From NCBI GenBank assembly GCA_002400415.1, contig DGQP01000009.1:248001-312000 (forward strand): 64,000 nucleotides of DNA, in the 5' to 3' direction. This DNA is from Chitinophagaceae bacterium UBA4411 (GTDB lineage: Bacteria > Bacteroidota > Bacteroidia > Chitinophagales > Chitinophagaceae). Position numbers and translations under genes: made by a program. Shown piece by piece: positions 25,754 to 35,900 of this stretch (its first letter is position 1; each line of letters starts with the position of its first letter). Below the pieces are notes generated by a model. That model was not told the DNA's origin and made no database searches. It saw nothing but the letters and a program-made list of their open reading frames with translations.

Positions 25754-26878
25754 ATGAGCCAGGAAAAATTTTGGGTTTTACTTTCCAAAAAACTGTCAGG
25801 CGAAGCCGGGGCAGAAGAGCTGAAGCAGCTGGAAAGTCTCATTTTAGCCCATCCTGAATGGCAGTACGCCATTCAGAACCTGGAGGACCTCTGGAAAAAT
25901 TCCTTACAAAAAGACTCTCTGCAGGAAGAAGACGCTTTTATGCTTCACCTGCACCGGATGACCGAGCTGAATATCCCTTTTGAGGACGAGCCGGCTGAAA
26001 TTCCGGCAATTCCTGTTTCCAAAGCCCGTAAAAAAAGATGGTATTGGGCAGCAGCAGCTGCTATTGTTATTGTTGCTGCCGGCAATTTATTTGTTTTTGG
26101 GAAATCTTTATGGAACCATGATAAATCGGCGGAATCGTTGGCCGGTAAGGAGGTTAATGAAATATCAACCCGACCCGGTTCAAAATCGAAAATTCAGTTA
26201 CCGGATGGCTCCATTGTCATGTTGAATTCCGGAAGTAAGCTGATCTATAATAAAGATTATGGTATAGATAACAGGGAAGTGACATTGGTAGGTGAAGGGT
26301 TCTTTGATGTTAAGAAAAACAAGGAGAAACCTTTTATTATTAATACTGCCAATATTAATATTAAAGTGCTGGGGACTGTATTTAATGTAAAGGCATACCC
26401 TGAGGATAAGAAAACAGAAACCAGCCTGATCCGTGGTAGCATTGAGGTTACTATTAAGAACAGGCCCAATGATAAGATCATCCTTTCGCCCAGCGAAAAA
26501 TTAGTGGTGGAAAACGGGCTGGTACCGGATAAAAAAGTACGGCAAAAAAATGACGGGGAATTAGTAGCCGCACCAGCTGGCCTCAATACGCTGATAGCCA
26601 TTAATAAATTAAAATACAGCCCGGTGGACAGCTCTGTGGCTGAAACACTCTGGATCGAGAATAAACTGGTTTTCCGGGATGAATCTTTTGAAGAACTGGC
26701 TATGAGGATGCAACGTTGGTACGATGTCAGCATTTCAATAACTGACGAAAAACTGGCGGAGAAAAGACTGACCGGAATTTTTGAAAGAGAAACGATTGAA
26801 CAGGCGCTGGAAGCCCTGAAAATATCAATCCCGTTCCATTATGAAAAGAACGGTAGTAAAATTATTATTCACCAATAA
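25754..26878 (+). CDS. FecR-type anti-sigma factor
   Basis: The start at 25754 (MSQEKFWVLL) is preferred over a TTG at 25721. The protein of about 374 residues has an N-terminal cytoplasmic anti-sigma part (about 1-90), one membrane helix near 97-117 (WAAAAAIVIVAAGNLFVF), a periplasmic FecR domain (about 137-240, ISTRPGSKSKIQLPDGSIVMLNSGS and GEGFFDVKKNKEKPFII), and a C-terminal DUF4974 domain (about 300-372) that usually meets the STN domain of the receptor. It inhibits the ECF sigma factor upstream until the SusC receptor binds its glycan. All parts look intact. Confidence 0.95.
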   Translation: MSQEKFWVLLSKKLSGEAGAEELKQLESLILAHPEWQYAIQNLEDLWKNSLQKDSLQEEDAFMLHLHRMTELNIPFEDEPAEIPAIPVSKARKKRWYWAAAAAIVIVAAGNLFVFGKSLWNHDKSAESLAGKEVNEISTRPGSKSKIQLPDGSIVMLNSGSKLIYNKDYGIDNREVTLVGEGFFDVKKNKEKPFIINTANINIKVLGTVFNVKAYPEDKKTETSLIRGSIEVTIKNRPNDKIILSPSEKLVVENGLVPDKKVRQKNDGELVAAPAGLNTLIAINKLKYSPVDSSVAETLWIENKLVFRDESFEELAMRMQRWYDVSISITDEKLAEKRLTGIFERETIEQALEALKISIPFHYEKNGSKIIIHQ

Positions 26879-26938
26879 TGCTTATACCATATGACTGCTC
26901 TAAACACATCGTGACAAGGGTGAATTGAAATGACGAAG

Positions 26939-27004
26939 CCCCGCTGCAACGGGACTCCGCCAGGCTAATACAACCAGAAGACAGGTTCCTGTAAAGGAGA
27001 CCTG
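26939..27004 (+). promoter_or_regulatory. Two hairpins in the susC-like leader
   Basis: CCCCG and CGGG (26939-26953) form one stem. CAGGTTCCT (26982-26990) and AGGAGACCTG (26995-27004) form a second, stronger stem with one bulge and a 4-nt loop, ending 27 nt before the ATG. The second stem also buries the AGGAG that could act as a ribosome site. A leader role in tuning receptor expression is inferred. The promoter read by the ECF sigma factor is probably in the same 153-bp gap. Confidence 0.4.
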
Positions 27005-27031
27005 CATTGATTAACCCTTCAAACGGAAAAT

Positions 27032-30000
27032 ATGAAAAAAAACGAAACGACTGCTGTTTCAGGTAAGGTTCTGTATTTAAAGATTGCGAGAATTATGAAA
27101 CTGATGATTGCTTTGCTGCTGATCGCTTGTCTGCAGGTATCTGCTAAGGGCTGGTCCCAGGACCGGATCACCCTGAAGATGTCTGAAGCAGAGATCAAAA
27201 AAGTATTATTCGCTATTGAAAAGAAAAGTGATTACCGCTTCCTTTTCAGCGAAACTGCTATTAAAGGGAAACCCCGTGTAAACGTGGACGTGGTGCAAGC
27301 CCCGATCGCCGAAGTATTGGACCGGATACTGGCCAATACAGGGGTGAGTTACAAAATACTGGGCACCAATCTCGTGGTGCTCAAAGAGGGTATAGCTGCT
27401 GCGGCTATCACTTCCCAGGAAATTAAAGTATCCGGAAAGGTAACTGCTGAAGGCGGGGAGCCATTAACGGGTGTATCTGTAGCTGTAAAAGGCAGCAGAA
27501 CGGGTACCACTACTGATGCGAATGGTAACTATTCCATCAGTGTGCCTGATGATGCTGTGCTGGTTTTCAGTTCTGTAGGATATGAAACACTGGAAGTGGC
27601 TGTAGCTGGAAAAACCAATATCAGTGTTACGCTGCAACAATCTTCCCGTAAAATTGACGAAGTGGTGGTGATTGGTTATGGTTCTGCGAATAAAAGAGAC
27701 CTGACCGGTTCAATTACAAAAGTGGCGGGTAAGGATATTGCTGATAAACCCAATACGAACCCGGTGGCAAGCTTACAGGGTAAAGTGGCTGGTTTAACAA
27801 TCGTTAATAATGGTACCCCGGGACAGGCCCCGGATATCCGTATCCGCGGTACTAACAGTTTGGGAAGCCTCAGACCTTTATATGTTGTGGATGGTATCTT
27901 TAATGACAATATTGATTATATCAACCCTGCCGATATTGAATCTATTGAAATTCTGAAAGACCCGTCTTCGCTGGCCATCTTCGGTGTGCGTGGTGCGAAT
28001 GGTGTTATTGCTGTTACCACCAAACGGGCAAAAGCCGGTCAGACTGTTATTAACTTCAACACCGCATTCGGGTTTAAAAAATTAGTTGATAAAATTCAAT
28101 TGGCAGATGCCAATGAATTTCAGACGCTGTACGAAGAAGAAAAAATAAATATCGGCGCTAATTCTCCGTTTGACTATACCAAATGGACGGCGAATACAGA
28201 CTGGATTGATGCAGTAACAAGAACTGGTAAATTCAGTACAAGTAATATCAGCATCTCCACCAGCACAGAAAAGAATAAGTTTTATATGGGTGTTGGTTAT
28301 ACAAGTGATGAAGGTATTATTAAACACGAGCAGCTGAAAAAACTGCAACTGACGCTGGCTGATGAAGTAAAAATTAATAAGTTCCTGAAACTTGGGTTCA
28401 ATATCAATGCCGTGAAACAGGATAATCCTTATGGTGCATCATGGGTACTGGATGCTGCCCGTAAGGTGATACCCCAGGTAAGTGCAGGTACAAAAAGTGT
28501 TTATGATAAAAATCCTTACGGATTAGACAGTGCTAATTATAATTTATATTATGAATTGCCGATCATCCAGAATTCCGGTGTGATCAACCCGCTGCTGGTA
28601 CTGGAGAATGAATACAATAAAACCATTGGGCAGGAAAACAGGGTGGTGGCCAGTGCTTTTGCTGAGATCACTCTTAACAAGAACCTGAGTTTTAAATCTA
28701 CCGTATATGCAGATATGAGTAATATCAATACAAGGGTCTATGCTCCTTTGTATAGTGCATATGATGCATCCACTGACGCTGCTTTTCTTTATGGCCGCAG
28801 AACTGGCGTAAGGGAAAATGATGATACCTATAAGAAATTCCAGACAGATAATATCCTTACGTATAAAGGAAAGATCGCCAGTGATCATAATATTATTGCC
28901 ATAGCTGGTTTTACTACTTATGATTTCAGGTTTGCAGGAAGGTTTGGCTCATCCCAGCAGAGCATTACTGGTAATGCTATTCCTAATGACAAACGTTTCT
29001 GGTATGTAAGTAATGGTTTCCAGGACCCACTTTCTGTACGGGCTTCTTCTGGTCAGTATGAAAGAACTACTGCTTCATTCCTGACCAGGGCTTTGTATAA
29101 TTACAAAGGGAAATACTATTTCAATGCTTCTTTCCGGATGGATGGTACTTCTGTATTCCCACAAAACAAATGGCAACCTTTCTGGGCCGTGGGTGCTGCC
29201 TGGGAGCTGACGAAGGAATCATTCATGCAGGACCAGAATATTGTCGATTTCTTAAAATTAAAAGCTTCAACAGGGGTGCTTGGGGTACAAAATACAGCTG
29301 GTTATGACTACCCGGCCTATCCGTTGTTAAGCTCCGGTTCAGCTGCCGTATTTGGTGATCTTGTTTACACTGCTGCCCAGCAGGCATACCTGGCAGATGC
29401 CGGTTTGAAGTGGGAAACAAACCACTCCAATGAAATAGGGGTAGAACTGGATGCCTTTAAGCGTCGCTTGCATTTGGATATTGCTTATTACTCTAAAACT
29501 ACCAAAGGTCTTCTTTCTTTCGTTGACCAGGGAGGATTAGGTAATGGGTTACTGAACCAGGGTTCTATCAAGAACAGTGGTTTGGAATTATCTGCAGCGT
29601 GGACCCAGGTTTTAGGAAAAGACCTCAGTCTGACTGTCGGTGGTAACCTGACTACGTTTAAGAATAAAGTATTATCACTGGCTGGTAACGGAGCTCCGAA
29701 ATATGACGGGCCTTCTATTACCAGAGTGGGTTCACCTATTGCTTCTTTCTATGGTTATATTGTGGAAGGTATTTACCAAAGCTATGCTGATAAACTGGCT
29801 TCGCCTGTAAATACAGAGTTTATATATGGTCCTGGTGATCTTAAATACAAAGATGTGAATGGTGACGGAATCATCAATACACAGGACAAAACAATCATCG
29901 GTAACCCTACCCCTGACTTTACTTATGGAGGTAATGTAACACTTAAGTACAAAGGATTTGATCTCGGTATAGATTTCGGAGGTGTATATGGCAATGAGGT

Positions 30001-30397
30001 TTACCGTATGTGGGGTGGTACTGAGTCTCCTTTCCAGAGAGTGAACTATGCTAAGTTTAAAATAAACAGGTGGCATGGTGAAGGTACTTCCAACTGGGAT
30101 CCGATCTTAGGACAAGATCACCGGGTCAACTACGAGATATCAACGTATGGTATTGAAGACGGTAGCTACTTCAGGTTAAGAAACATGCAGTTGGGCTGGA
30201 ACGTAGAGCCTAAATTCATTTCTAAACTGAAAATGAAAACACTTCGTCTCTTCCTGAACGTGCAGAATATGAAAACCTGGAAGAACAACCTGGGTTATTC
30301 ACCGGAATTTGGTGGCTCTGCCACTCAGTTCTCGGTTGACAATGCAGGTAATGCCATACCTGTAGTAACAACATTTGGTTTAAATGTGAATTTTTAA
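27032..30397 (+). CDS. SusC-like TonB-dependent outer-membrane receptor with STN domain
   Basis: The 1121-residue protein has a signal peptide ending near GWSQ, an STN signalling domain (about 46-118, ITLKMSEAEIKKVLFAIEK), a CarboxypepD-like regulatory domain (about 131-208), and the VVVIGYGSANKRDLTGSITKV segment that starts the plug. The plug (about 220-335) includes GTPGQAPDIRIRGTNSLG and LYVVDGIFND. The 22-strand barrel follows, with FGVNF-like C-terminal TTFGLNVNF. The STN domain is the contact to the FecR protein encoded just upstream. It imports oligosaccharides with energy from TonB, together with the SusD-like lipoprotein whose gene starts 20 bp downstream. The glycan is not shown by the receptor itself. 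Confidence 0.97.
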   Translation: MKKNETTAVSGKVLYLKIARIMKLMIALLLIACLQVSAKGWSQDRITLKMSEAEIKKVLFAIEKKSDYRFLFSETAIKGKPRVNVDVVQAPIAEVLDRILANTGVSYKILGTNLVVLKEGIAAAAITSQEIKVSGKVTAEGGEPLTGVSVAVKGSRTGTTTDANGNYSISVPDDAVLVFSSVGYETLEVAVAGKTNISVTLQQSSRKIDEVVVIGYGSANKRDLTGSITKVAGKDIADKPNTNPVASLQGKVAGLTIVNNGTPGQAPDIRIRGTNSLGSLRPLYVVDGIFNDNIDYINPADIESIEILKDPSSLAIFGVRGANGVIAVTTKRAKAGQTVINFNTAFGFKKLVDKIQLADANEFQTLYEEEKINIGANSPFDYTKWTANTDWIDAVTRTGKFSTSNISISTSTEKNKFYMGVGYTSDEGIIKHEQLKKLQLTLADEVKINKFLKLGFNINAVKQDNPYGASWVLDAARKVIPQVSAGTKSVYDKNPYGLDSANYNLYYELPIIQNSGVINPLLVLENEYNKTIGQENRVVASAFAEITLNKNLSFKSTVYADMSNINTRVYAPLYSAYDASTDAAFLYGRRTGVRENDDTYKKFQTDNILTYKGKIASDHNIIAIAGFTTYDFRFAGRFGSSQQSITGNAIPNDKRFWYVSNGFQDPLSVRASSGQYERTTASFLTRALYNYKGKYYFNASFRMDGTSVFPQNKWQPFWAVGAAWELTKESFMQDQNIVDFLKLKASTGVLGVQNTAGYDYPAYPLLSSGSAAVFGDLVYTAAQQAYLADAGLKWETNHSNEIGVELDAFKRRLHLDIAYYSKTTKGLLSFVDQGGLGNGLLNQGSIKNSGLELSAAWTQVLGKDLSLTVGGNLTTFKNKVLSLAGNGAPKYDGPSITRVGSPIASFYGYIVEGIYQSYADKLASPVNTEFIYGPGDLKYKDVNGDGIINTQDKTIIGNPTPDFTYGGNVTLKYKGFDLGIDFGGVYGNEVYRMWGGTESPFQRVNYAKFKINRWHGEGTSNWDPILGQDHRVNYEISTYGIEDGSYFRLRNMQLGWNVEPKFISKLKMKTLRLFLNVQNMKTWKNNLGYSPEFGGSATQFSVDNAGNAIPVVTTFGLNVNF

Positions 30398-30416
30398 ATA
30401 ATTAAACAGCAAAAAA

Positions 30417-31940
30417 ATGAGAAAATTTAAGCGTACATTTTTTGCAGCACTTCTTGCAATGCCCCTGCTTGCTGTGTTGGGTAGTTGCAATAAGTTCCTG
30501 GACCGAAAGCCATTGACGGCAACCCTGGAAGACCTGAACCAGGGTGGTATTGAAGCAGAAATTTTCGGTATTTACAGTAACCTTCGTCAAAGCGCCGGTT
30601 TTACCAGTATTCCCTGGCTGGGGGTACATGATTTCCGTTCTGATGATTCACAGAAGGGAAGTGAGGCTTCGGATGGTGCGGAATGGGTGGCTCCTTTTGA
30701 TAATTACCAATATGTAAAAGATCTGTGGGCTACTAATACGTACTGGGATGATCATATGACCCTGGTTACACTTTGTAATTCCGCTATTCAAAAAGCAGAC
30801 TCATTGAACCTGGTGGATCAAAGCTCTGTAATCAACGTGGCAGAAGCGAGATTCATGAGAGCTTTTGCTTATTTTGACATGGTGAGGACATTTGGCGAAG
30901 TACCGATCATCGACACGAAAGTGTACCAGTCATCCGATCTGTGTAAACCCAAGAAAACCGTTCCGGAAGTCTATGCATTTATTGATGCTGATCTGACTTT
31001 TGCTGCAGCTAATCTTCCCGTTAACTGGATATCAGGGGGATCTAATAAATACCCGGGCCGTTTAACAAGTGGTGCTGCTAAAGCACTGCATGCCAAAACC
31101 TATTTATACAGACAAAACTGGGCACAGACACTTTCTCTTTGCCAGCAGGTGATGAATAGTACTGAATATGGCCTTTTGGATAGTTACTATGGTATTTTCA
31201 AAGATGCCGGCGAAAACAGTAAGGAATCTATTTTTGAAATACAGGCTTATGTAAGTCCTAATGGTTCAATAGACCAGGGATGTATTTTTGCAACTACACA
31301 AGGTGTAAGGGCTGCCACTTCTACCGGCTGGAACCTTGGATGGGGCTGGAATACACCGACTGATAACCTGGTGAGTGCTTTTGAAGCAGGCGATGTTCGA
31401 AAAGGTTCTACTATTCTTTTCTCCGGTCAGTCTGATGATCCTTCCACAGGAGGGTACGGAAGGATACTCCCGAATTATATTTTAGATCCTGTACCGGGTC
31501 CTTTACCGCAGAAATATTGGAATAAAAAGATATATGCCGACCCTGCATATCGGGCTTCTACTGGTTTCAGTGATAACCCAAGCTGGATTAACAAACGGAT
31601 CATTCGTTATGCAGATGTAGTACTGATGGCTGCAGAAGCCAGTAATGAACTAGGCACCGGCTCTACTACAGGAATCGGCTGGTTGAACCAAATCAGGAAC
31701 AGAGCCAGTCTGGGTAATAAGACATTTACTACACAAGCACAACTGAGGGCGGATATCAAACAGGAAAGAAGAGTTGAATTTGGCATGGAAGGTGAACGCT
31801 TCTTCGACCTGGTAAGATGGAATGATGCGCTGACCGTATTAGGACCTTTGGGTTATACAAACCGGTGCCGTTATTATCCTATTCCACAACCGGTTATCAA
31901 CAGGTGTGGAACAGTGGTGGTACAAAATCCGGAATGGTAA
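30417..31940 (+). CDS. SusD-like surface lipoprotein
   Basis: The 507-residue protein has a lipoprotein signal peptide with lipobox LGSC (Cys near residue 24) and the SusD/RagB fold: KFLDRKPLTATLEDL at the start, EARFMRAFAYFDMVRTFGEVPII, the NKRIIRYADVVLMAAEASNE helix, and the C-terminal KQERRVEFGMEGERFFDLVRWNDA signature. It forms the lid on the SusC barrel and binds glycan on the cell surface. A GC-rich hairpin lies in the spacer to the next gene. Confidence 0.97.
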   Translation: MRKFKRTFFAALLAMPLLAVLGSCNKFLDRKPLTATLEDLNQGGIEAEIFGIYSNLRQSAGFTSIPWLGVHDFRSDDSQKGSEASDGAEWVAPFDNYQYVKDLWATNTYWDDHMTLVTLCNSAIQKADSLNLVDQSSVINVAEARFMRAFAYFDMVRTFGEVPIIDTKVYQSSDLCKPKKTVPEVYAFIDADLTFAAANLPVNWISGGSNKYPGRLTSGAAKALHAKTYLYRQNWAQTLSLCQQVMNSTEYGLLDSYYGIFKDAGENSKESIFEIQAYVSPNGSIDQGCIFATTQGVRAATSTGWNLGWGWNTPTDNLVSAFEAGDVRKGSTILFSGQSDDPSTGGYGRILPNYILDPVPGPLPQKYWNKKIYADPAYRASTGFSDNPSWINKRIIRYADVVLMAAEASNELGTGSTTGIGWLNQIRNRASLGNKTFTTQAQLRADIKQERRVEFGMEGERFFDLVRWNDALTVLGPLGYTNRCRYYPIPQPVINRCGTVVVQNPEW

Positions 31941-31950
31941 TAAAAAATAT

Positions 31951-31978
31951 GGGCCGGGAGTTCATGTAGCCCCGGCCC
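31951..31978 (+). promoter_or_regulatory. GC-rich hairpin after the susD-like gene
   Basis: GGGCCGGG (31951-31958) and CCCGGCCC (31971-31978) form a perfect 8-bp stem with a 12-nt loop, starting 11 bp after the stop. No T-run follows (GTTATTCC), so it is more likely an mRNA-stabilising or attenuating hairpin than a full terminator. Confidence 0.55.
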
Positions 31979-32009
31979 GTTATTCCTTAATAAACGAAAA
32001 CAATTAACA

Positions 32010-32876
32010 ATGAAAAATAAAATTCAGTTATACGTTTTTTCGGCTTTGGCATTGATGGTGATCGCCAGCTGCCAGAAAATGGATAAGCCGGCTCTGGGTG
32101 ATTATCCTGTTGATGCTAACCCTCCTGGTGGTCCATTGAAATTTTACGCCGCTTATGATGGCACCACTTCTGATCCGCTGATGAATGCAGTGGACAGTAT
32201 CCGGGCCAATTTTGCTGCTGATAATCCATTAACATCTGTTGATGGCATCAGGGGTAAGGGGATAAGAGGTGAAAATAAAAAATTCATTAAATATGCAAAG
32301 CCCAATGACTGGGCGAAAACTTCTAAAAGTTTTACAATTTCTTTCTGGTATAAGAGGGATGGCCAGACTAAGAATAATACAGGTACTAATGGTCCTGAAT
32401 ACCCGGTCAGTTTTAAATCCAGTAACGGGCATTGGTCAGGAGCTAACCTGTTTGTTATCCTGGAGGGAAATAATACAGCCTGTGCTGTGAAAGTGATGAT
32501 CGCTGATGCTACTAATGCTGATAACTGGTTTACCTGGGAAAATGCAAACTCAATTCCCGGTATGTTAGATAATGCCTGGCACCATATTGCTTTAGTATAT
32601 GATGCTGCTTCCAGTGAGATGAGATTGTATAAAGATGGTGTGGTAAATCCTATTGTTCCGAAATGGATTCCGGCTCCCCCCGCTCCTCCGCATGGTGATA
32701 TTAATATTGATGATACCAAGATCAGTGAAATGAGAATTGGCGCTGGTCCGGGAACCAATTATGATACGGATGACTGGTTGTCGTCAACCTGGAAAGGTGA
32801 CCTGGACCAGTTCCGGATGTATAATACGGTATTAACTGTTTCAGAAATACAAACATTGTTTAGCAACAAGCTGTAG
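32010..32876 (+). CDS. LamG-domain surface lipoprotein (candidate glycan-binding protein)
   Basis: The 288-residue protein has a lipobox signal (VIASC) and one LamG/concanavalin-type domain over most of the mature part: YAAYDGTTSDP, SFTISFWYKRDG, AWHHIALVYDAASSEMRLYKDG, and the end segment WKGDLDQFRMYNTVLTVSEIQ. It follows SusD, in the position where PULs usually have a surface glycan-binding protein (SGBP), and is followed by a terminator. So it is the last gene of the first transcript, and it probably helps to capture the glycan. It has no catalytic motif, although LamG-like folds are shared with some GH16 and other enzymes; the GH16 E-x-D-x-x-E motif is absent. Confidence 0.75.
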   Translation: MKNKIQLYVFSALALMVIASCQKMDKPALGDYPVDANPPGGPLKFYAAYDGTTSDPLMNAVDSIRANFAADNPLTSVDGIRGKGIRGENKKFIKYAKPNDWAKTSKSFTISFWYKRDGQTKNNTGTNGPEYPVSFKSSNGHWSGANLFVILEGNNTACAVKVMIADATNADNWFTWENANSIPGMLDNAWHHIALVYDAASSEMRLYKDGVVNPIVPKWIPAPPAPPHGDINIDDTKISEMRIGAGPGTNYDTDDWLSSTWKGDLDQFRMYNTVLTVSEIQTLFSNKL

Positions 32877-32914
32877 TCAACATCGTCTCGTCAGAGCAAG
32901 CAGCATATAAGCAG

Positions 32915-32950
32915 AAAGGGCTGAACAATTTATTGTTTCAGCCCTTTTAA
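32915..32950 (+). terminator. Rho-independent terminator after the LamG lipoprotein gene
   Basis: AAAGGGCTGA and TCAGCCCTTT form a 10-bp stem around an A/T-rich centre, followed by TTAATCTTTC. It lies 38 bp after the stop codon and separates the SusCD part from the enzyme genes. Confidence 0.8.
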
Positions 32951-32984
32951 TCTTTCACCCTTTTCGATATATACTTTAATTGCC

Positions 32985-35900
32985 ATGTTTAAAAGAAGAA
33001 GCCTTTTCAGGGTAGCAGTACTTAGCATCCTTTCAGGAATTATCTTATTTCATACTGGCTGCAAAAACAAACAGACGCTTTTCGTCAGTCTTCCTTCTTC
33101 CTCCACGAATATTTCTTTTAGCAATACCCTGGAAAAGAAAAAACTATTTAGTATTCTTTATTACCTGTATTATTATAATGGCGGCGGGGTGGCTACCGGG
33201 GATATTAATAATGACGGGCTGCCGGATATTTATTTTACAGCCAATAGTAAAGGAGGCAACAAATTATACCTTAATAAAGGTGATTTTAAATTTGAAGATA
33301 TTACCGCAAAAGCAAGAGTGGCTGGCTCAGCCGATTGGTGCACAGGCGTATCAATGGCAGATGTGAATGGAGATGGGTTGCTGGATATTTATGTTAGCGC
33401 CGTGTCAGGAAAATACGGATTAAAGGGGCATAATGAGCTGTTTATTAATAATGGGGACAATACATTTAAAGAGAGCAGTGAACAATATGGTTTAGCCTTT
33501 ACAGGGTTTACCACACAAACGGCTTTTTTTGACTTTGACCGGGATGGTGATCTTGATTGTTATGTACTCAACCAGTCGCATCACCCGCACTCCAACATCA
33601 TTGACACTGTCAACCGGGCGAATTATGATGCCTTATCCGGTGATGTTCTGTACAGGAATGATGTTGCTTCCACAGGAAAATTCACAGATATATCAAAGCA
33701 GGCCGGAATTTACCAAAGTAACCTTGGATATGGCCTTGGTATTGCTGTTGCAGATATTAATAACGATGGCTGGGATGATATTTATATCGGGAATGACTTT
33801 CACGAAAATGATTATTACTATATCAACAATGGAAATGGAACAGTAACAGAAAGCGGGGCAAAGCATTTTCGCCATTACAGCCGCTTCAGCATGGGTAATG
33901 ATGTGGCAGATTATAATAATGATGGCCAGCTGGACCTGATCACTTTGGACATGCTTCCCCCGGACGAAAAAACTTTAAAAACATATGGCAGTGATGAAAA
34001 TCCCGATGTTTATAAGGTAAAGCTGGGTATTAACGGTTACCAGAATCAATACTCAAAAAACTGTCTGCAGCGGAATAATGGGAACGGGGTAAGCTTCAGT
34101 GAAACTTCGCTACTAAGTGGTGTATCTGCCACAGACTGGAGCTGGGCGCCGTTATTTGCAGATTTCGATAATGACGGGCATAAGGACCTTTTTATCTCCA
34201 GCGGAATTGTTAAACGACCCGTAGATCTTGACTATGTAAGATTTGTTTCAGACCTGCAGGTGAAAAAGGGCCTGAATCAATCTGATAAATATGATGATGT
34301 AGCCATTGATAATATGCCCGATGGCAGTTCGCATCCTTTTTTATTCAAAAACGAAGGAGGACTTCAATTCAAAGATGTAAGTACTGATTGGGGAACAGGG
34401 GGCCTGAAGGGATATTTTAACGGGTCTTCTTATGCAGACCTTGATAATGACGGTAACGTTGACCTGGTGATCAATTGTATCAATGCACCTGCTGTTGTTT
34501 TAAAAAATAATGCACCGAAAAAAAATCACCTCGCTGTTTCTTTTAAAGGGGACGACCTTAACAAATTTGGCATTGGTGCCAAAGCATATTTATTCCAAAA
34601 AGGAAAGCTGCAATACCAACAACTGATGCTGACAAGGGGATTTGAATCTTCCTGCGAGGCGAGACTGCATTTTGGGCTGGATACAGCAACGATGGCTGAT
34701 AGTATGCTGATTGTATGGCCTGATCAGCGATACCAGGTGCTGAAAAATTTGCCGGCTAATAAACAATTGGAGGTAAAGCAAGCTGATGCAACCGGGGTCT
34801 TTACGTATAACATGTTCTTCCGGGACCCGCAACAACTGTTGCAGGATGTAACAGCTGAAAAAGGCACGGGATGGAGGCATACAGAAAATGATTTCCTGGA
34901 TTTTAATGTGCAATATCTTATTCCGCATCAACTATCAACCCGGGGTCCAAAACTGGCCAAAGCCGATGTCAACAAAGACGGGCTGGAAGATTTTTATGTA
35001 TGCGGCGCTTCGGGTCAGCCGGGTGAACTGATGCTGCAAACAAAGGATGGGAAATTTGTTTCGTCACCTCTTACATATGTAAACAGGATGAAAGCAACAG
35101 AAGAAACCGACGCGGTTTTTTTAGATGCCAATAATGATGGATTCCCGGATCTCTTCGTAGTAAGCGGGGGCAACGAATTTCCTGATGAAGTGCCGTTGCT
35201 GAATGATAATTTATATATCAATGACGGGCAGGGCCATTTGGTACAGAGTCAGGGCAGTATTCCAAAACTGCTGAAGAATAAATCATGTGTGAGTGTGGCA
35301 GATATTGACAATGACGGGGATACTGATATTTTTATTGGAGTGCTCGCGGATGCCACTAAATATGGATATGAGCAGAGCTCTTATTTACTGCTGAACGATG
35401 GTAAGGGTGTCTTTAAAACTGCTGATACAGCTGTTATTGGATTGAAAGATATAGGAATGGTCACAACTTCTGCATTCGCGGATGTCAACAAAGACGGATG
35501 GATGGATCTTATTGTAACCGGGGAATGGATGCCGCTGAAAATATTCATCAATAACAAGGGAAAATTCACTGCGAAAGATATTGAAGGATCTACAGGCCTT
35601 TGGCAGGCTGTTACTACAGCAGATGTGAACGGCGATGGCTTTACAGATATACTGGCCGGGAACTGGGGTCATAATACAAAACTGTATGCCGGCAAGAACG
35701 GGCCTCTAAAATTGTATGTAAAGGATTTTGATAAGAATGGTTCTGTCGAACAGGTTATGGCTTATACCATAGATGGTAAGGAGTATCCTTTTTTAGCAAA
35801 GGATGAACTGGAACGCCCTTTGCCGGTATTAAAAAAAGCATATCTGAAGTATAGTGATGTGGCAGGTAAAACAGTACAGTATATGCTATACGACCTCTTC

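Noticed and set aside
32153..32758. Minus-strand open frame of 201 codons
   Set aside because: It is fully inside the LamG lipoprotein gene, which has a signal peptide and clear motifs.
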